Shown here piece after piece: positions 8,641 through 16,868 of a stretch of DNA of 64,000 bases. This stretch comes from Acidobacteriota bacterium (GTDB lineage: Bacteria; Acidobacteriota; Blastocatellia; Pyrinomonadales; Pyrinomonadaceae): positions 186,001-250,000 of the forward strand of contig JAIVJV010000004.1 in NCBI GenBank assembly GCA_020199835.1, in the 5' to 3' direction. Each line of letters opens with the position of its first letter. Position 1 is the stretch's first letter. A model generated the notes under the pieces. It was not told the DNA's origin, did not search any database, and saw nothing but the letters and a program-made list of their open reading frames with translations. Position numbers and translations under genes: made by a program.

Positions 8641-10019
8641 TTAATGAGTTTTTCTGCGGCGGATTCGCCGCTGCGAATGCAATCGGGGATTCCGGCGCCG
8701 CGATAGGCGTTGCCGGCGAGTGTGAGGTTAGGTAGTTGGGCCAGTTGATTCTCGATCGCGGCGACGCGATCAAGGTGGCCCACTTCGTATTGCGGCATCG
8801 AGTTGGACCACTTCGAAACTTCAGCAAACAACGGTTTTCCGTCAATCCGTAACAATTCGCGAAGATCGTGTTCAACTCGACGCAGCATCTCGGGCGCTTC
8901 GAGTGCAAACAAGTCAGGTTGCAACGCACCGCCGGCGAACGCGCGCAGGAGGGTGTGGCCTGACGGGGCGCGACCAGGGAACTTCACGTTGCTGAACGTG
9001 CAGGCGATTAATGAGCGTTTTTCGACGAAGGGGACGACAAAGCCGAAGCCGTCGAGTGGATGTTGAATCGCGTCGCGGCGGTACGCGAAGTTGATCGTCG
9101 CGGTTGATGCGTATCTGATTTTGTTGAGTTGTGAAGCGAGTGTTTGATCGACAGACGTTAGAAGTTGGGCGGCGATATAAGCCGGAACGGCTAAACAAAT
9201 CGCGTCGGCTTCAATTGTGTCTTCTTTTCCGGTTTTAATTAACCACCCACTGTGTCTCTCGATACCGACAACCTTCGTGTTTAGCCGCACCTGACAACCA
9301 GCAATCGCTTTTGTCAGAGCATCTACCAAAACCTGAAGCCCCTCATCAAACGACAGAAACAAACTATAGCGTGCGCCGCTCGTGCCGGTTTGCGATCGCC
9401 CCTTGCGTAACATCCCGAGGATTAAACTGCGATGGTCGCGTTCCATGTCCAGAAAGCGCGGGAGGGTCGCGCGCAGGCTCAGCGTTTCCGGATCGGCCGT
9501 ATAAATGCCGCCGACCATGGGTTGGGCCATACGTTCGAGCGCCTCGCGTCCCAGACGGCGCCGCACAAAACTCGCCAGGGATTCGTCATTCGTCCCATTC
9601 GTGATCGCGCGCGGCAGAAACAGATCGGCGCTCATGCGCGCCTTGCCGGCGAGACTGAAAATATCCGTCGTCAGAAACGGCCAAATGCGTGAAGGCGCGA
9701 GTAGTTGAAAACCCTCCGGCACCTGCCGCAAACGCCCGTTCCGGACGATGAAACTGCGGCGATGATCGGAATTAGTTTCGATGAGGCGCGACTCGAGACC
9801 GAGACGTTTCGCAAGTGCGACTGCTTCGGGTTTTTCGGAGATGAAGGAATCGGGGCCGCGTTCGAGAAGAAAACCGTCGCGTTGATCCGTGCGAAGCGTT
9901 CCCCCCAGCCGAGCGGAGGCTTCAATTAAAGTCAAATCAACGGACGGATCAATTTCAATCAGACGATGCGCTGCCGCCAGTCCTGAAATCCCGCCGCCGA
10001 TGACAACGATACGACGCAC
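8610..10019 (-). CDS. hemY: Protoporphyrinogen / coproporphyrinogen oxidase, HemY type
   Basis: A 469-residue flavoprotein with the N-terminal FAD motif GGGISG at 8-13, LIEASARLGGTLRT, and the long PPOX-type substrate-binding middle. The C-terminal FAD segment LTLAGNAYRGAGIPDCI completes the fold. The oxygen-dependent HemY enzyme (also named HemG or CgoX) removes six electrons from the porphyrinogen; without a pathway check it is open whether protoporphyrinogen IX or coproporphyrinogen III is the substrate. It is the last gene of hemE-hemH-hemY, the same order as in Bacillus subtilis, starting four bases after hemH stops. Convergent overlap with the preceding plus-strand gene. Confidence 0.92.
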   Translation of the reverse strand: MRRIVVIGGGISGLAAAHRLIEIDPSVDLTLIEASARLGGTLRTDQRDGFLLERGPDSFISEKPEAVALAKRLGLESRLIETNSDHRRSFIVRNGRLRQVPEGFQLLAPSRIWPFLTTDIFSLAGKARMSADLFLPRAITNGTNDESLASFVRRRLGREALERMAQPMVGGIYTADPETLSLRATLPRFLDMERDHRSLILGMLRKGRSQTGTSGARYSLFLSFDEGLQVLVDALTKAIAGCQVRLNTKVVGIERHSGWLIKTGKEDTIEADAICLAVPAYIAAQLLTSVDQTLASQLNKIRYASTATINFAYRRDAIQHPLDGFGFVVPFVEKRSLIACTFSNVKFPGRAPSGHTLLRAFAGGALQPDLFALEAPEMLRRVEHDLRELLRIDGKPLFAEVSKWSNSMPQYEVGHLDRVAAIENQLAQLPNLTLAGNAYRGAGIPDCIRSGESAAEKLINYFGSGIASA

Positions 10020-10023
10020 AAGA

Positions 10024-11025
10024 TTACCTCACGGGCAGACAGCAATCAGGGGGACAAACCTCGTGACCCGGCCCGTGCGTTCCGAGAAAGCGACCCGGCT
10101 CGTTGTGAACGCGTTCGAGGATCAGCTCGCGAATCATTTTCACAAATGCAGGATGAGTGCCGGCGGTCGCGGAACGCACCATCGTGAGGCCGAGTTCTTT
10201 CGCAACGTTTTTCGCTTCGTAATCAAGGTCGTAAACGATCTCCATGTGGTCGGAAACGAACCCGATCGGCGCGACCACGACGCTGCCGATCCCTTGCGCC
10301 TCGAGTTCGCGTAAACAATCCGCAATATCCGGTCCCAACCACGGCTGCGACGGCGAACCACTGCGGCTCTGATAAACCACGCGCCACCGATCGATCCCGA
10401 GCGCTTCCGCAATCAATCGTCCCGCTTCCGCGAGTTGCGCCGCGTACTCGCAGTTCGCAGCCATCTCCTCGGGAATACTGTGCGCCGTGAAGACAAGATG
10501 CGCCTGCGCGCGCGCGTTTTCGTTTAGCTTCGACAACGCTCGTCGAATGTGGTCCACGTTTGCTTCGATGAACAACGGATGATTGTAAAACGCGCGGAGC
10601 TTGTCGATACGCGGCGCGTCTGATCCAACTTCGGTCTGTGCGTCGGCGATGTTTTGCCGGTACTGACGGCAACTCGAAAAGGAGCTGTAAGCGGAGGTCA
10701 CAAACGCGAGTGCGTTTTTCACGCCATCGCGCGACATTTGACTGAGCGTGTCAGGCAGCAATGGATGCCAGTTGCGATTGCCCCAGTAGATCGGGAGGTT
10801 CGGACCGTGAGTTTCGAGTTCGTTCTTGAGCGCTGCGATCAGATCGCGATTCTGCTGGTTGATGGGACTGACGCCGCCGAACATCTCGTAGTGATGCGCG
10901 ACCTGGAGCATCCTTTCACGCGGCACGTTGCGGCCTCGCAGGACGTTTTCGAGGAAGGGCATTACGTCGTCCATTCCTTCCGGCCCGCCAAACGAGACCA
11001 CTAATAACGCGTCGTACTCGCCCAT
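10024..11025 (-). CDS. hemH: Ferrochelatase, probably a [2Fe-2S] type
   Basis: A 333-residue ferrochelatase that inserts Fe2+ into a porphyrin. The catalytic histidine is H182 in FTAHSIPEEM. YQSRSGSPSQPWLGPD and GFVSDHMEIVYDLDYE are the other conserved blocks. Cys119 in SSFSSCRQYR and three C-terminal cysteines (Cys324, 328, 329 in CPPDCC) reproduce the one-internal plus three-C-terminal arrangement that binds a [2Fe-2S] cluster in actinobacterial and some other ferrochelatases; the spacing differs. Whether it works on protoporphyrin or coproporphyrin is unknown. It lies between hemE (stop two bases upstream) and hemY. Confidence 0.95.
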   Translation of the reverse strand: MGEYDALLVVSFGGPEGMDDVMPFLENVLRGRNVPRERMLQVAHHYEMFGGVSPINQQNRDLIAALKNELETHGPNLPIYWGNRNWHPLLPDTLSQMSRDGVKNALAFVTSAYSSFSSCRQYRQNIADAQTEVGSDAPRIDKLRAFYNHPLFIEANVDHIRRALSKLNENARAQAHLVFTAHSIPEEMAANCEYAAQLAEAGRLIAEALGIDRWRVVYQSRSGSPSQPWLGPDIADCLRELEAQGIGSVVVAPIGFVSDHMEIVYDLDYEAKNVAKELGLTMVRSATAGTHPAFVKMIRELILERVHNEPGRFLGTHGPGHEVCPPDCCLPVR

Positions 11026-11027
11026 AC

Positions 11028-12065
11028 TCAGATTCGTGCCTCGTGGACCATCTCAACCAACGCGATCACGTTTTCAACCGGTGTTTCCGGCAGAATTCCG
11101 TGTCCCAGATTGAATATGTGACCCGGGCGTCCACCAGCCTGGTCCAAAACCTTCTTCGCCTGTGCTAGTAATACTTCCCGATCAGCGAACAACGCAACCG
11201 GATCCAAATTCCCCATTACGGCTACATCGTGCCCCACTCGTTCCCATCCCTGGTCTAACCGCACGCGCCAGTCGAGCCCAATCACATCTCCACCGGCTTC
11301 GCGCATCAGTTGGAGTAACGTCGCTGTCCCCGTGCCGAAGTGAATCACCGGCACACCGGGCTTAACGTTCTCGATCACGGCTTTCGTGTGCGGCAATACA
11401 AACTCACAATAGTCGTCGGGACTCAAAGCGCCAACCCACGAATCAAACAACTGGACCGCCTGCGCGCCCGCTTCAATTTGCGCATTCAGATACTTCACCA
11501 GACTCGCAACGATCAGCGACATCATCGCGTGCCAGGCGCCGCGATCGTTGTACATCAGTCGTTTCGTATGAACGTAATTCTTCGAACCGCCGCCTTCAGT
11601 TAAGTACGAGGCGAGTGTGAACGGTGCGCCGGAGAAGCCGATCAATGGAACGTCGGTTCTGAGTGCGCGGCGTGTCTGTCGAATTGCTTCGTTAACAAAA
11701 TCGAGCGCGCTTGCGTCTTCAAGCTGGCGAAGGCGATCTACATCCACCGCTTCTCTTACCGGATTGTGAATCACTGGGCCTTCGCCTTGCGTAAACTCGA
11801 GTTCGACGCCCATCGGTTCGAGTATGAGCAGGATGTCCGCGAAGATGATCGCGGCGTCAACGCCGAGCCGTTCGGCGGCAGTAACAGTGACTTCGGCTGC
11901 GAGTGAAGGAGTTTTGCAGAGTTCGAGAAAACCCGTTTTGGCTCTGACCGCGCGATATTCAGGCATGTAGCGGCCTGCCTGCCGCATCAACCAGATTGGT
12001 GTGTAGGGAACCGGCTCGCGGCGGCACGCGCGCATGAAGACGCTGTCTTGTAACGCTTGATCCAA
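11028..12065 (-). CDS. hemE: Uroporphyrinogen decarboxylase
   Basis: A 345-residue enzyme that decarboxylates the four acetate side chains of uroporphyrinogen III to give coproporphyrinogen III. The family hallmark TPIWLMRQAGRYMPEYR is at residues 22-38, and the FADIL, GFSGAPFTLASYL and FGTGT blocks follow in order. The TTG at 12065 is chosen because it leaves the normal number of residues before the hallmark; the later ATG at 12035 would cut into a conserved helix. A TATAAT box ends nine bases before the TTG and no Shine-Dalgarno is present, so the message may be nearly leaderless. First gene of hemEHY. Confidence 0.95.
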   Translation of the reverse strand: MDQALQDSVFMRACRREPVPYTPIWLMRQAGRYMPEYRAVRAKTGFLELCKTPSLAAEVTVTAAERLGVDAAIIFADILLILEPMGVELEFTQGEGPVIHNPVREAVDVDRLRQLEDASALDFVNEAIRQTRRALRTDVPLIGFSGAPFTLASYLTEGGGSKNYVHTKRLMYNDRGAWHAMMSLIVASLVKYLNAQIEAGAQAVQLFDSWVGALSPDDYCEFVLPHTKAVIENVKPGVPVIHFGTGTATLLQLMREAGGDVIGLDWRVRLDQGWERVGHDVAVMGNLDPVALFADREVLLAQAKKVLDQAGGRPGHIFNLGHGILPETPVENVIALVEMVHEARI

Positions 12066-12074
12066 AGGAGGCGA

Positions 12075-12080
12075 ATTATA
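12075..12080 (-). promoter_or_regulatory. -10 box (TATAAT) of the hemE-hemH-hemY operon
   Basis: A perfect TATAAT on the minus strand, nine bases before the hemE start codon. No good TTGACA match lies 16-18 bases upstream. The plus-strand AGGAGG seen here is on the wrong strand to serve hemE. Confidence 0.55.
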
Positions 12081-12127
12081 CTACGCCGCAGTAATATTCA
12101 CCGCTCTCCGCTGTGGGCGAAACTCGT

Positions 12128-12907
12128 TCAGTCAATCTTCTTTCGTCGTTTCTTTAAGACACCGGTCATGAACCCGAGGCCTGAGACGAGCAAGACCACT
12201 GTTGTTGGTTCCGGAACTTCACTCGTCACTGCTGCAACCGAACTCATCCTGAGCTCGATCGTATGCGGGACGCCAAACTGGAGCGACAACACCCTCGACC
12301 CTCCGCCTCCCAGGTTGAATCCTCCCGTTTGGTTAGGCCCTTCGACTTCACGCAACATCTGGTCTTGGGAAAGCTCTCCCCGGCCATTTACAAGAACGTT
12401 GTAGGAGACCTCCGCGAATGCGAATGTACCAAACTGATCGGTCGATACCTGCCCAGTGGCAAAGTGCGCCAGCGACAAGGTCACGTTCACGTTCCCTTCG
12501 CCGCCAAGGAGGAGGAGTGTGCCGGTAAAGACGCCTATTCCAAAGGACGAGGCTGTACAAGTGCAACCTGCCACGCTGGCGACGCTGGTCGCGCTAGCGG
12601 TTTGACCAGCCGCATTTGTAGTTACCGTCGTATTGGCAAAGGTCACAACCGCGGTTGTTTGGGCGACGGGGAATGTGGTCGTGGTTATGTCCTGGTTTTG
12701 ACCGAGACTGTTCGTCGCCGCGGCGCGAGCGGTGGCTCCGGTGGGCGTGAATACGGCAGTGCCGGTCGCCGGGTTGAAAGTTAGCGTGATGAAATTGAAG
12801 TTGGTGATTGCCACGGTGTCTGCATAAGCAGTTGACGAAGCGCAAAGCAGCAGTCCGAAGAGGAGTACTCGAACAATAACTCCGGGCAATTTAACTCTCA
12901 TGAACAC
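12128..12907 (-). CDS. PEP-CTERM sorting-domain protein (second of a tandem pair)
   Basis: A 259-residue exported protein. A signal peptide (about residues 1-29, ending SSTAYA) precedes a Thr/Ala/Val-rich beta body. The C-terminus carries VPEPTTVVLLVSGLGF, a hydrophobic helix and the basic tail KKRRKK, which is the PEP-CTERM signal recognised by exosortase. Such proteins are usually surface or exopolysaccharide-associated in biofilm or floc formers. No exosortase gene is in the window. It is a paralogue of the gene at 12923-13696, which lies 15 bases upstream, and shares its signal peptide, C-terminus and body pattern. Ligand or structural role unknown. Confidence 0.88.
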   Translation of the reverse strand: MFMRVKLPGVIVRVLLFGLLLCASSTAYADTVAITNFNFITLTFNPATGTAVFTPTGATARAAATNSLGQNQDITTTTFPVAQTTAVVTFANTTVTTNAAGQTASATSVASVAGCTCTASSFGIGVFTGTLLLLGGEGNVNVTLSLAHFATGQVSTDQFGTFAFAEVSYNVLVNGRGELSQDQMLREVEGPNQTGGFNLGGGGSRVLSLQFGVPHTIELRMSSVAAVTSEVPEPTTVVLLVSGLGFMTGVLKKRRKKID

Positions 12908-12922
12908 TTCCTCCTTAACTGT

Positions 12923-13696
12923 TTACTGGTCAGCTTTCCTGCGTCTTTTCTTCAAGACGCCGGTCATGAATCCCAGGCCAGAGACCAGCAATACGACCGT
13001 TGCCGGTTCCGGAACTTCGTTTACCGCCAGTGCGCGTGTGGAAAGTCTGACATTGATCGTGTTCTCGACTCCGCCCTGGAGTGTAATTGTTCTCGAGATT
13101 TGGTCCGACGCTTCTACCAGTGCCCGCAAGTTCGGCCCGGAGAGAGGAATCAACGAGTCGATTTGAAATACCGAAACGCCATTTACAAAGATGTCGAAGA
13201 GCACCTCGGACTCTGCCAGGACACCAAACTGGTCCGTGTCTACGTCCCTGAGCATTTCGATCAAACCCGAAATCGTCACGTCAACGTTGCCTTGGGTGCC
13301 CGTGATCACCAGTGTTCCAGTGAGGGTGGATATTGAAAAAGAGGCCCCGGTACAACTGCAAGCTCCCAACATAGCGAAGGTGATGCCCGTGACGGAGTTG
13401 CTGGGCAGGTTTGCGGACGCGAAGGCGGTGGCAAAGGGCACAGAGGCGCCTGCTTCGGCGAAAGGTAAGGTGTTCGAGACCTCGTCTTCAGTTTGCCCGA
13501 AATTGTTGCTGGCATTGGCACGAGCGCTCGCGCCGGTAACCGTGAATACAGCAGTTCCCGTGGCTGAGGTGAACTGGAGATTGCTGACAGTGACCGAGGT
13601 GATCACCACGGTATCTGCGTACGCAGTCGACGACGCGGCTAGTAGTAATCCGAACACCAGAAGGCGAACACAAACTTTGAGTGATTTAACTCTCAC
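12923..13696 (-). CDS. PEP-CTERM sorting-domain protein (first of a tandem pair)
   Basis: A 257-residue exported protein nearly parallel to its neighbour: signal peptide ending SSTAYA, TGTAVFTVTGASARANASN near the start of the body, a CSCTGASF motif in the middle, and the C-terminal sorting signal VPEPATVVLLVSGLGF followed by KKRRRK. The GTG at 13696 has AGGAGG eight bases upstream. It is transcribed first, from a good sigma-70-like promoter at 13858-13886, after a leader of about 155 bases. Tandem duplication followed by divergence explains the pair. Function is not known. Confidence 0.88.
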   Translation of the reverse strand: MRVKSLKVCVRLLVFGLLLAASSTAYADTVVITSVTVSNLQFTSATGTAVFTVTGASARANASNNFGQTEDEVSNTLPFAEAGASVPFATAFASANLPSNSVTGITFAMLGACSCTGASFSISTLTGTLVITGTQGNVDVTISGLIEMLRDVDTDQFGVLAESEVLFDIFVNGVSVFQIDSLIPLSGPNLRALVEASDQISRTITLQGGVENTINVRLSTRALAVNEVPEPATVVLLVSGLGFMTGVLKKRRRKADQ

Positions 13697-13857
13697 GACA
13701 AGTTCCTCCTTGTTGACTCAAAGTCAGTAGGCCGCACAACACTACTGGCGTAGAGGTGGTAAACGGGAGAACCCGCGAACCTACTCGTTGGACTTCGGGG
13801 GGAAGGCAGGAGAGAGACTAGCGCAGTTTAAGGGAACACTCTGGGTCTGTGCGGCCT

Positions 13858-13886
13858 TTTATACACCCGTTCAAGAGGAGGATCAA
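13858..13886 (-). promoter_or_regulatory. Sigma-70-like promoter of the PEP-CTERM pair
   Basis: On the minus strand TTGATC (13881-13886) and TATAAA (13858-13863) are separated by exactly 17 bases. Transcription would start near 13850. No -24/-12 sigma-54 motif was seen, although sigma-54 control is known for some PEP-CTERM gene sets. Confidence 0.65.
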
Positions 13887-13946
13887 CAAAAAAGAACCGG
13901 CGAACTTTCACTCTGATCGTAACGTTACGAAACCTGTCGCCCCTTT

Positions 13947-13975
13947 TTGACACTTACAACAAGTCACCGTTCTAT
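13947..13975 (+). promoter_or_regulatory. Putative promoter of the ECF sigma operon
   Basis: TTGACA at 13947-13952 and TTCTAT at 13970-13975 with a 17-base spacer. The -35 box is perfect and the -10 box weak, leaving room for activation. An ECF-type GGAAC motif was looked for and not convincingly found. Confidence 0.4.
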
Positions 13976-14132
13976 CTTGGTGCCAAACGGAGTTCGGTAC
14001 TACAATAACTCCGCTCAAAAACCTCGTACTGACTGGCTTGCAAGGAACCTGACCCCTGCTGACCGCAGCCCGGCAGAAACTTGCCACAACCAGGTAGTTT
14101 GTGGTGTTTGCACAGATGAGAGAGCGGTGATT

Positions 14133-14708
14133 GTGAACGGACAAGCTAGAGCATTGATCGAGTCCATGCCTAACGAGATCGGGACTGAAGCGGTAGGTCC
14201 GCTCAGTTTCGACGAAGCGTTTACCCTCCATCACCGCGCCGTTTTTAGAACGGCTAGGGCGGTCGTTCGTGACTCCGCCCTGGCTGAAGACGTGACGCAG
14301 GAAGTTTTTTTAAGACTTTATCGCAACTTGAATGCTACGCCGGGCGAAGAATTGCTTCGCGCGTGGCTTCTGCGCGTGACTCTTAACGTGGCGCGAAACA
14401 CTTTGCGCGGCCAAAGCCGCTCAATGGTTCGCGACAACGAGTATCATAAGAGCTACGCGGATAACGGCCTTGCTGTCGAGGCTCCGGAAGAGGACTACGA
14501 GCGCCGTCTGGCGATCGAAGAGGCTCGGCGGGCATTAGCCAAGATCAAAGAGCCGATGAGAAGCTGCCTGTTGCTGAAACAACAGGGGCTTTCGTACCGC
14601 GAGATCGCCAACAGCCTGTCGTTGAAGGAAACGAACGTCGGCAGTTTAGTGGCGCGCGGGCGCAAGGAGTTTGCGAGGGTCTACGGAAAAATCGGAGGCA
14701 GACGATGA
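14133..14708 (+). CDS. ECF-type RNA polymerase sigma factor
   Basis: About 191 residues with region 2 (FDEAFTLHHRAVFRTARAVV, then AEDVTQEVFLRLYRN) and region 4 (MRSCLLLKQQGLSYREIANS, LKETNVGSLVARGRKEF) of an extracytoplasmic-function sigma factor. The open frame starts far upstream, but conservation begins only at residue 16 or so of this version. The GTG at 14133 has GAGAGAG at the right distance, whereas the GTG at 14127 is too close. It overlaps the zinc-finger anti-sigma gene by four bases (ATGA). It probably drives its own operon and envelope genes such as the DUF4097 proteins downstream. Confidence 0.85.
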   Translation: MNGQARALIESMPNEIGTEAVGPLSFDEAFTLHHRAVFRTARAVVRDSALAEDVTQEVFLRLYRNLNATPGEELLRAWLLRVTLNVARNTLRGQSRSMVRDNEYHKSYADNGLAVEAPEEDYERRLAIEEARRALAKIKEPMRSCLLLKQQGLSYREIANSLSLKETNVGSLVARGRKEFARVYGKIGGRR

Positions 14709-15595
14709 CAAGGTGTTTGGACGAGGCAACGCTGCAAGGTTATTTCGACGGTGAGCTTTCCGGGGCGATCATGGAAAGCGCAACGTTGCATCTCGGTTCG
14801 TGCTCCACGTGCGCAGCCGCCGCGCGCGAAATTGAAGAAGAGATCAACTTGATGATGACGGCGCTGGCGCCGGAGTTTGAGGCCAGCGTGCCGACGGAAC
14901 GGCTGCGCGAGCGTATCGACGCGGCAGTGCTTGGCGAGAGGATTAGTGCTGCATCGTTCAGTGAGAGAGCGGGATTTGGCGCGTTCATTTCGGGTCTGCT
15001 TAGTTTTGGGACGCAGAGAAGCTTGGGTTATGCGAGCCTCGTCATGGTGTTAGCGTTTGGCGCCATCTTTGGTTTGGTGAAGTTGCGGACTACGACGCCG
15101 GCGCCGACAGAACAGACTGTCGCGCAACAAACCACACAGCCGGTCGTAACGCCGACAGTTGTTCACACGGTCCAACCGAGTGGCCAGGGGCAAGAAACCA
15201 TTAGCGCCGATAACAAAGCCAATTCTGTTTCACAACCCGCGCCGGTCACGTTCAAAAAGAAACCTGTTGTAAAGAACAACTCTGTTCCGAGGTCTGAGCC
15301 GTTCGCGTCTGAACCAGTCAAACTTCTCCCGGGCGAACGTTCCTATCTACAGACGATCGCCAGACTAGATTCGACTATCAAAGCAAACCAAAAAGCGATG
15401 AGACCATCGTTGCAGGTTGAGTACGAACGCAACCTCGCGGTTGTCGATCGAGCTATTGCCGCTACACGTAGCGCAGCCAAGAAGAATCCGAACGATCCGG
15501 ATACGACCGATTTCATGTTTGCTGCTTATCAGAGTAAGGTTGATTTGCTGAATACCATAGCCGACGCTCGTGTCGGCGGAGGTCGGTCGCATTGA
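14705..15595 (+). CDS. Membrane anti-sigma factor with zinc-finger domain
   Basis: A 296-residue protein. The N-terminal 45 residues form a zinc-binding anti-sigma (zf-HC2) motif: DEATLQGYFDGELS, then HLGSCSTC with His and two Cys. A single transmembrane helix lies near residues 111-127 (GYASLVMVLAFGAIFGLV), followed by a Thr/Pro/Gln-rich linker and a helical C-terminal part outside the membrane (from about residue 200). The expected role is to hold the preceding sigma factor until an envelope signal triggers release. Overlap with the sigma gene (ATGA) supports this pairing. The signal is not evident. Confidence 0.85.
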   Translation: MTRCLDEATLQGYFDGELSGAIMESATLHLGSCSTCAAAAREIEEEINLMMTALAPEFEASVPTERLRERIDAAVLGERISAASFSERAGFGAFISGLLSFGTQRSLGYASLVMVLAFGAIFGLVKLRTTTPAPTEQTVAQQTTQPVVTPTVVHTVQPSGQGQETISADNKANSVSQPAPVTFKKKPVVKNNSVPRSEPFASEPVKLLPGERSYLQTIARLDSTIKANQKAMRPSLQVEYERNLAVVDRAIAATRSAAKKNPNDPDTTDFMFAAYQSKVDLLNTIADARVGGGRSH

Positions 15596-15611
15596 AAGGC
15601 CGGGTCCTAAG

Positions 15612-16772
15612 TTGATCAAGAAGTTGTTTGCAGCCGCCGCGGCTACCGGCCTCATAATCTCCCTGGCAGGTTCAACCCCCGCTCATAACAAAGAAAACGA
15701 CAATCAGCCCGGCCAAAAGGTCGAGCGAACTGTCGCTGTCGATCCACAGGCTACCATCACGCTATGCGTAGCTTCGGGCACGTTGATCGTCCGTGGTTGG
15801 GACAGGGCGGAAGTCCGGGCGCGCTCGATTGATGCGCGAGTCCTCGAGCTTCGCCGTATCGACAAACCCAAAGAACCAAACGCGCCGGCAACTCGAATCG
15901 ACGTAATGGTGCTCGAGAAAACGTTGCGCGTCCTTCCGCCGAGACGTGATTGCCAGGCTGTCGCGGACGTTGAAATGGAAGTGCCGGCTGGAGCGACAGT
16001 ACAGGTGCAGACGCGCGACGGCGATATCAATATCGCGGGAGTTGCTGCGGCTTACGCGGGTTCGCAAAACGGCGACATCACGATCGAGCGCGCGACGAGA
16101 CTCGTCGAGGCGGGAAGTGTCGGCGGCAGTATTTCGCTGAAAGATTCGAGCGGCCGCGTGAACTTGAATTCCGCGGGCGGCGGCGTCGAAGTGATAAACG
16201 TTCGCGCAGCTAGTGTCGAAGATACTTTTGAAGTCGGCACGGTTAGCGGCGATATTCAGTTGGTGCGCGTCAGCAATCCGAAAGTCATGGCCAAGACCGT
16301 GAACGGCACGCTGATGATGAGCGGCGCGTTAGTCAAATCAGGCAGCTACGCTTTCACGAACATGACCGGCGACGTGGTGCTGGCGATGCCCAATGACGCG
16401 TCTTTCCGTTTGCACGCGAAGATCTCCGAACAACGGCTGCTCGTCTCCGACTTTGCGTTGAAGTTTTTGAACCAGACGCATCCGCCTGCTCCACCGTCGG
16501 GGCCGGCTGCTGCCGGCGGCGTGAGAGGGCCGAAACCGCCCGACATCAAAGACAAAGAACCAAAGCTGCCGCTTCCGAAAGACAAAGAAAAACCTCCTTT
16601 GAAGACCCATCCGCCCGGTGCGCCGGGTGTGGTTCATGGACCGGTCGTGGTCGTCCCCAGGCCGACCGTGGTCACGCCGTACGTGCGTCGCATCGATGCG
16701 ATTTACGGGTCGGGTGACGCGATGATCTCAGTGGCTTCGTTCGGCGGCACCGTGCGTCTCAAGAAGCTCTAA
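15612..16772 (+). CDS. Exported DUF4097-type adhesin-like protein
   Basis: About 386 residues. With the TTG at 15612 the protein begins with a clear signal peptide (LIKKLFAAAAATGLIISLAG, mature part near STPAHN). An in-frame GTG at 15570 is possible but would overlap the anti-sigma gene. The body has the short beta-solenoid repeats of DUF4097: LIVRGWDRAEV, then ETRDGDINI-like turns, NGDITIERAT, GGSISLKDSSG and TVSGDIQLV. A Pro/Lys-rich linker (about residues 290-345) precedes a conserved-looking C-terminal strand pair. DUF4097 proteins are often controlled by ECF or cell-envelope stress systems. It lies directly downstream of the anti-sigma gene. Confidence 0.75.
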   Translation: MIKKLFAAAAATGLIISLAGSTPAHNKENDNQPGQKVERTVAVDPQATITLCVASGTLIVRGWDRAEVRARSIDARVLELRRIDKPKEPNAPATRIDVMVLEKTLRVLPPRRDCQAVADVEMEVPAGATVQVQTRDGDINIAGVAAAYAGSQNGDITIERATRLVEAGSVGGSISLKDSSGRVNLNSAGGGVEVINVRAASVEDTFEVGTVSGDIQLVRVSNPKVMAKTVNGTLMMSGALVKSGSYAFTNMTGDVVLAMPNDASFRLHAKISEQRLLVSDFALKFLNQTHPPAPPSGPAAAGGVRGPKPPDIKDKEPKLPLPKDKEKPPLKTHPPGAPGVVHGPVVVVPRPTVVTPYVRRIDAIYGSGDAMISVASFGGTVRLKKL

Positions 16773-16868
16773 GCTCCCCTGTCTCCTTCAAGAATCCCCG
16801 GATTTTTATTCTAACTTTGTTGTCACATCCTTTTAGGGCTTGGTGTTCTGACTATAGAGCAACGCAGA

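Larger units (their letters stand above)
13697..14132. other. Intergenic region between the PEP-CTERM pair and the ECF sigma gene
   Basis: This 436-base stretch holds divergent promoters. On the minus side is the PEP-CTERM promoter, then a leader bounded by a 9-bp inverted repeat (TGTGCGGCC at 13848-13856, GGCCGCACA at 13730-13738) that would bring the 5' end of the message next to the ribosome-binding site. On the plus side is a TTGACA promoter and about 150 bases before the sigma gene. An open frame runs from 13947 into the sigma gene, but its first part has no family features and overlaps the promoter. Confidence 0.6.

Noticed and set aside
13730..13856. Cyclic-di-GMP (GEMM) riboswitch in the PEP-CTERM leader
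   Set aside because: Some short matches exist, but the conserved GACGCAAAGCC-type and GGGCAAA elements are absent.
13947..14132. 62 extra N-terminal codons for the ECF sigma factor
   Set aside because: The stretch overlaps the TTGACA promoter, contains rare composition and lies before the first conserved sigma residues; a GTG with a good ribosome-binding site is available at 14133.
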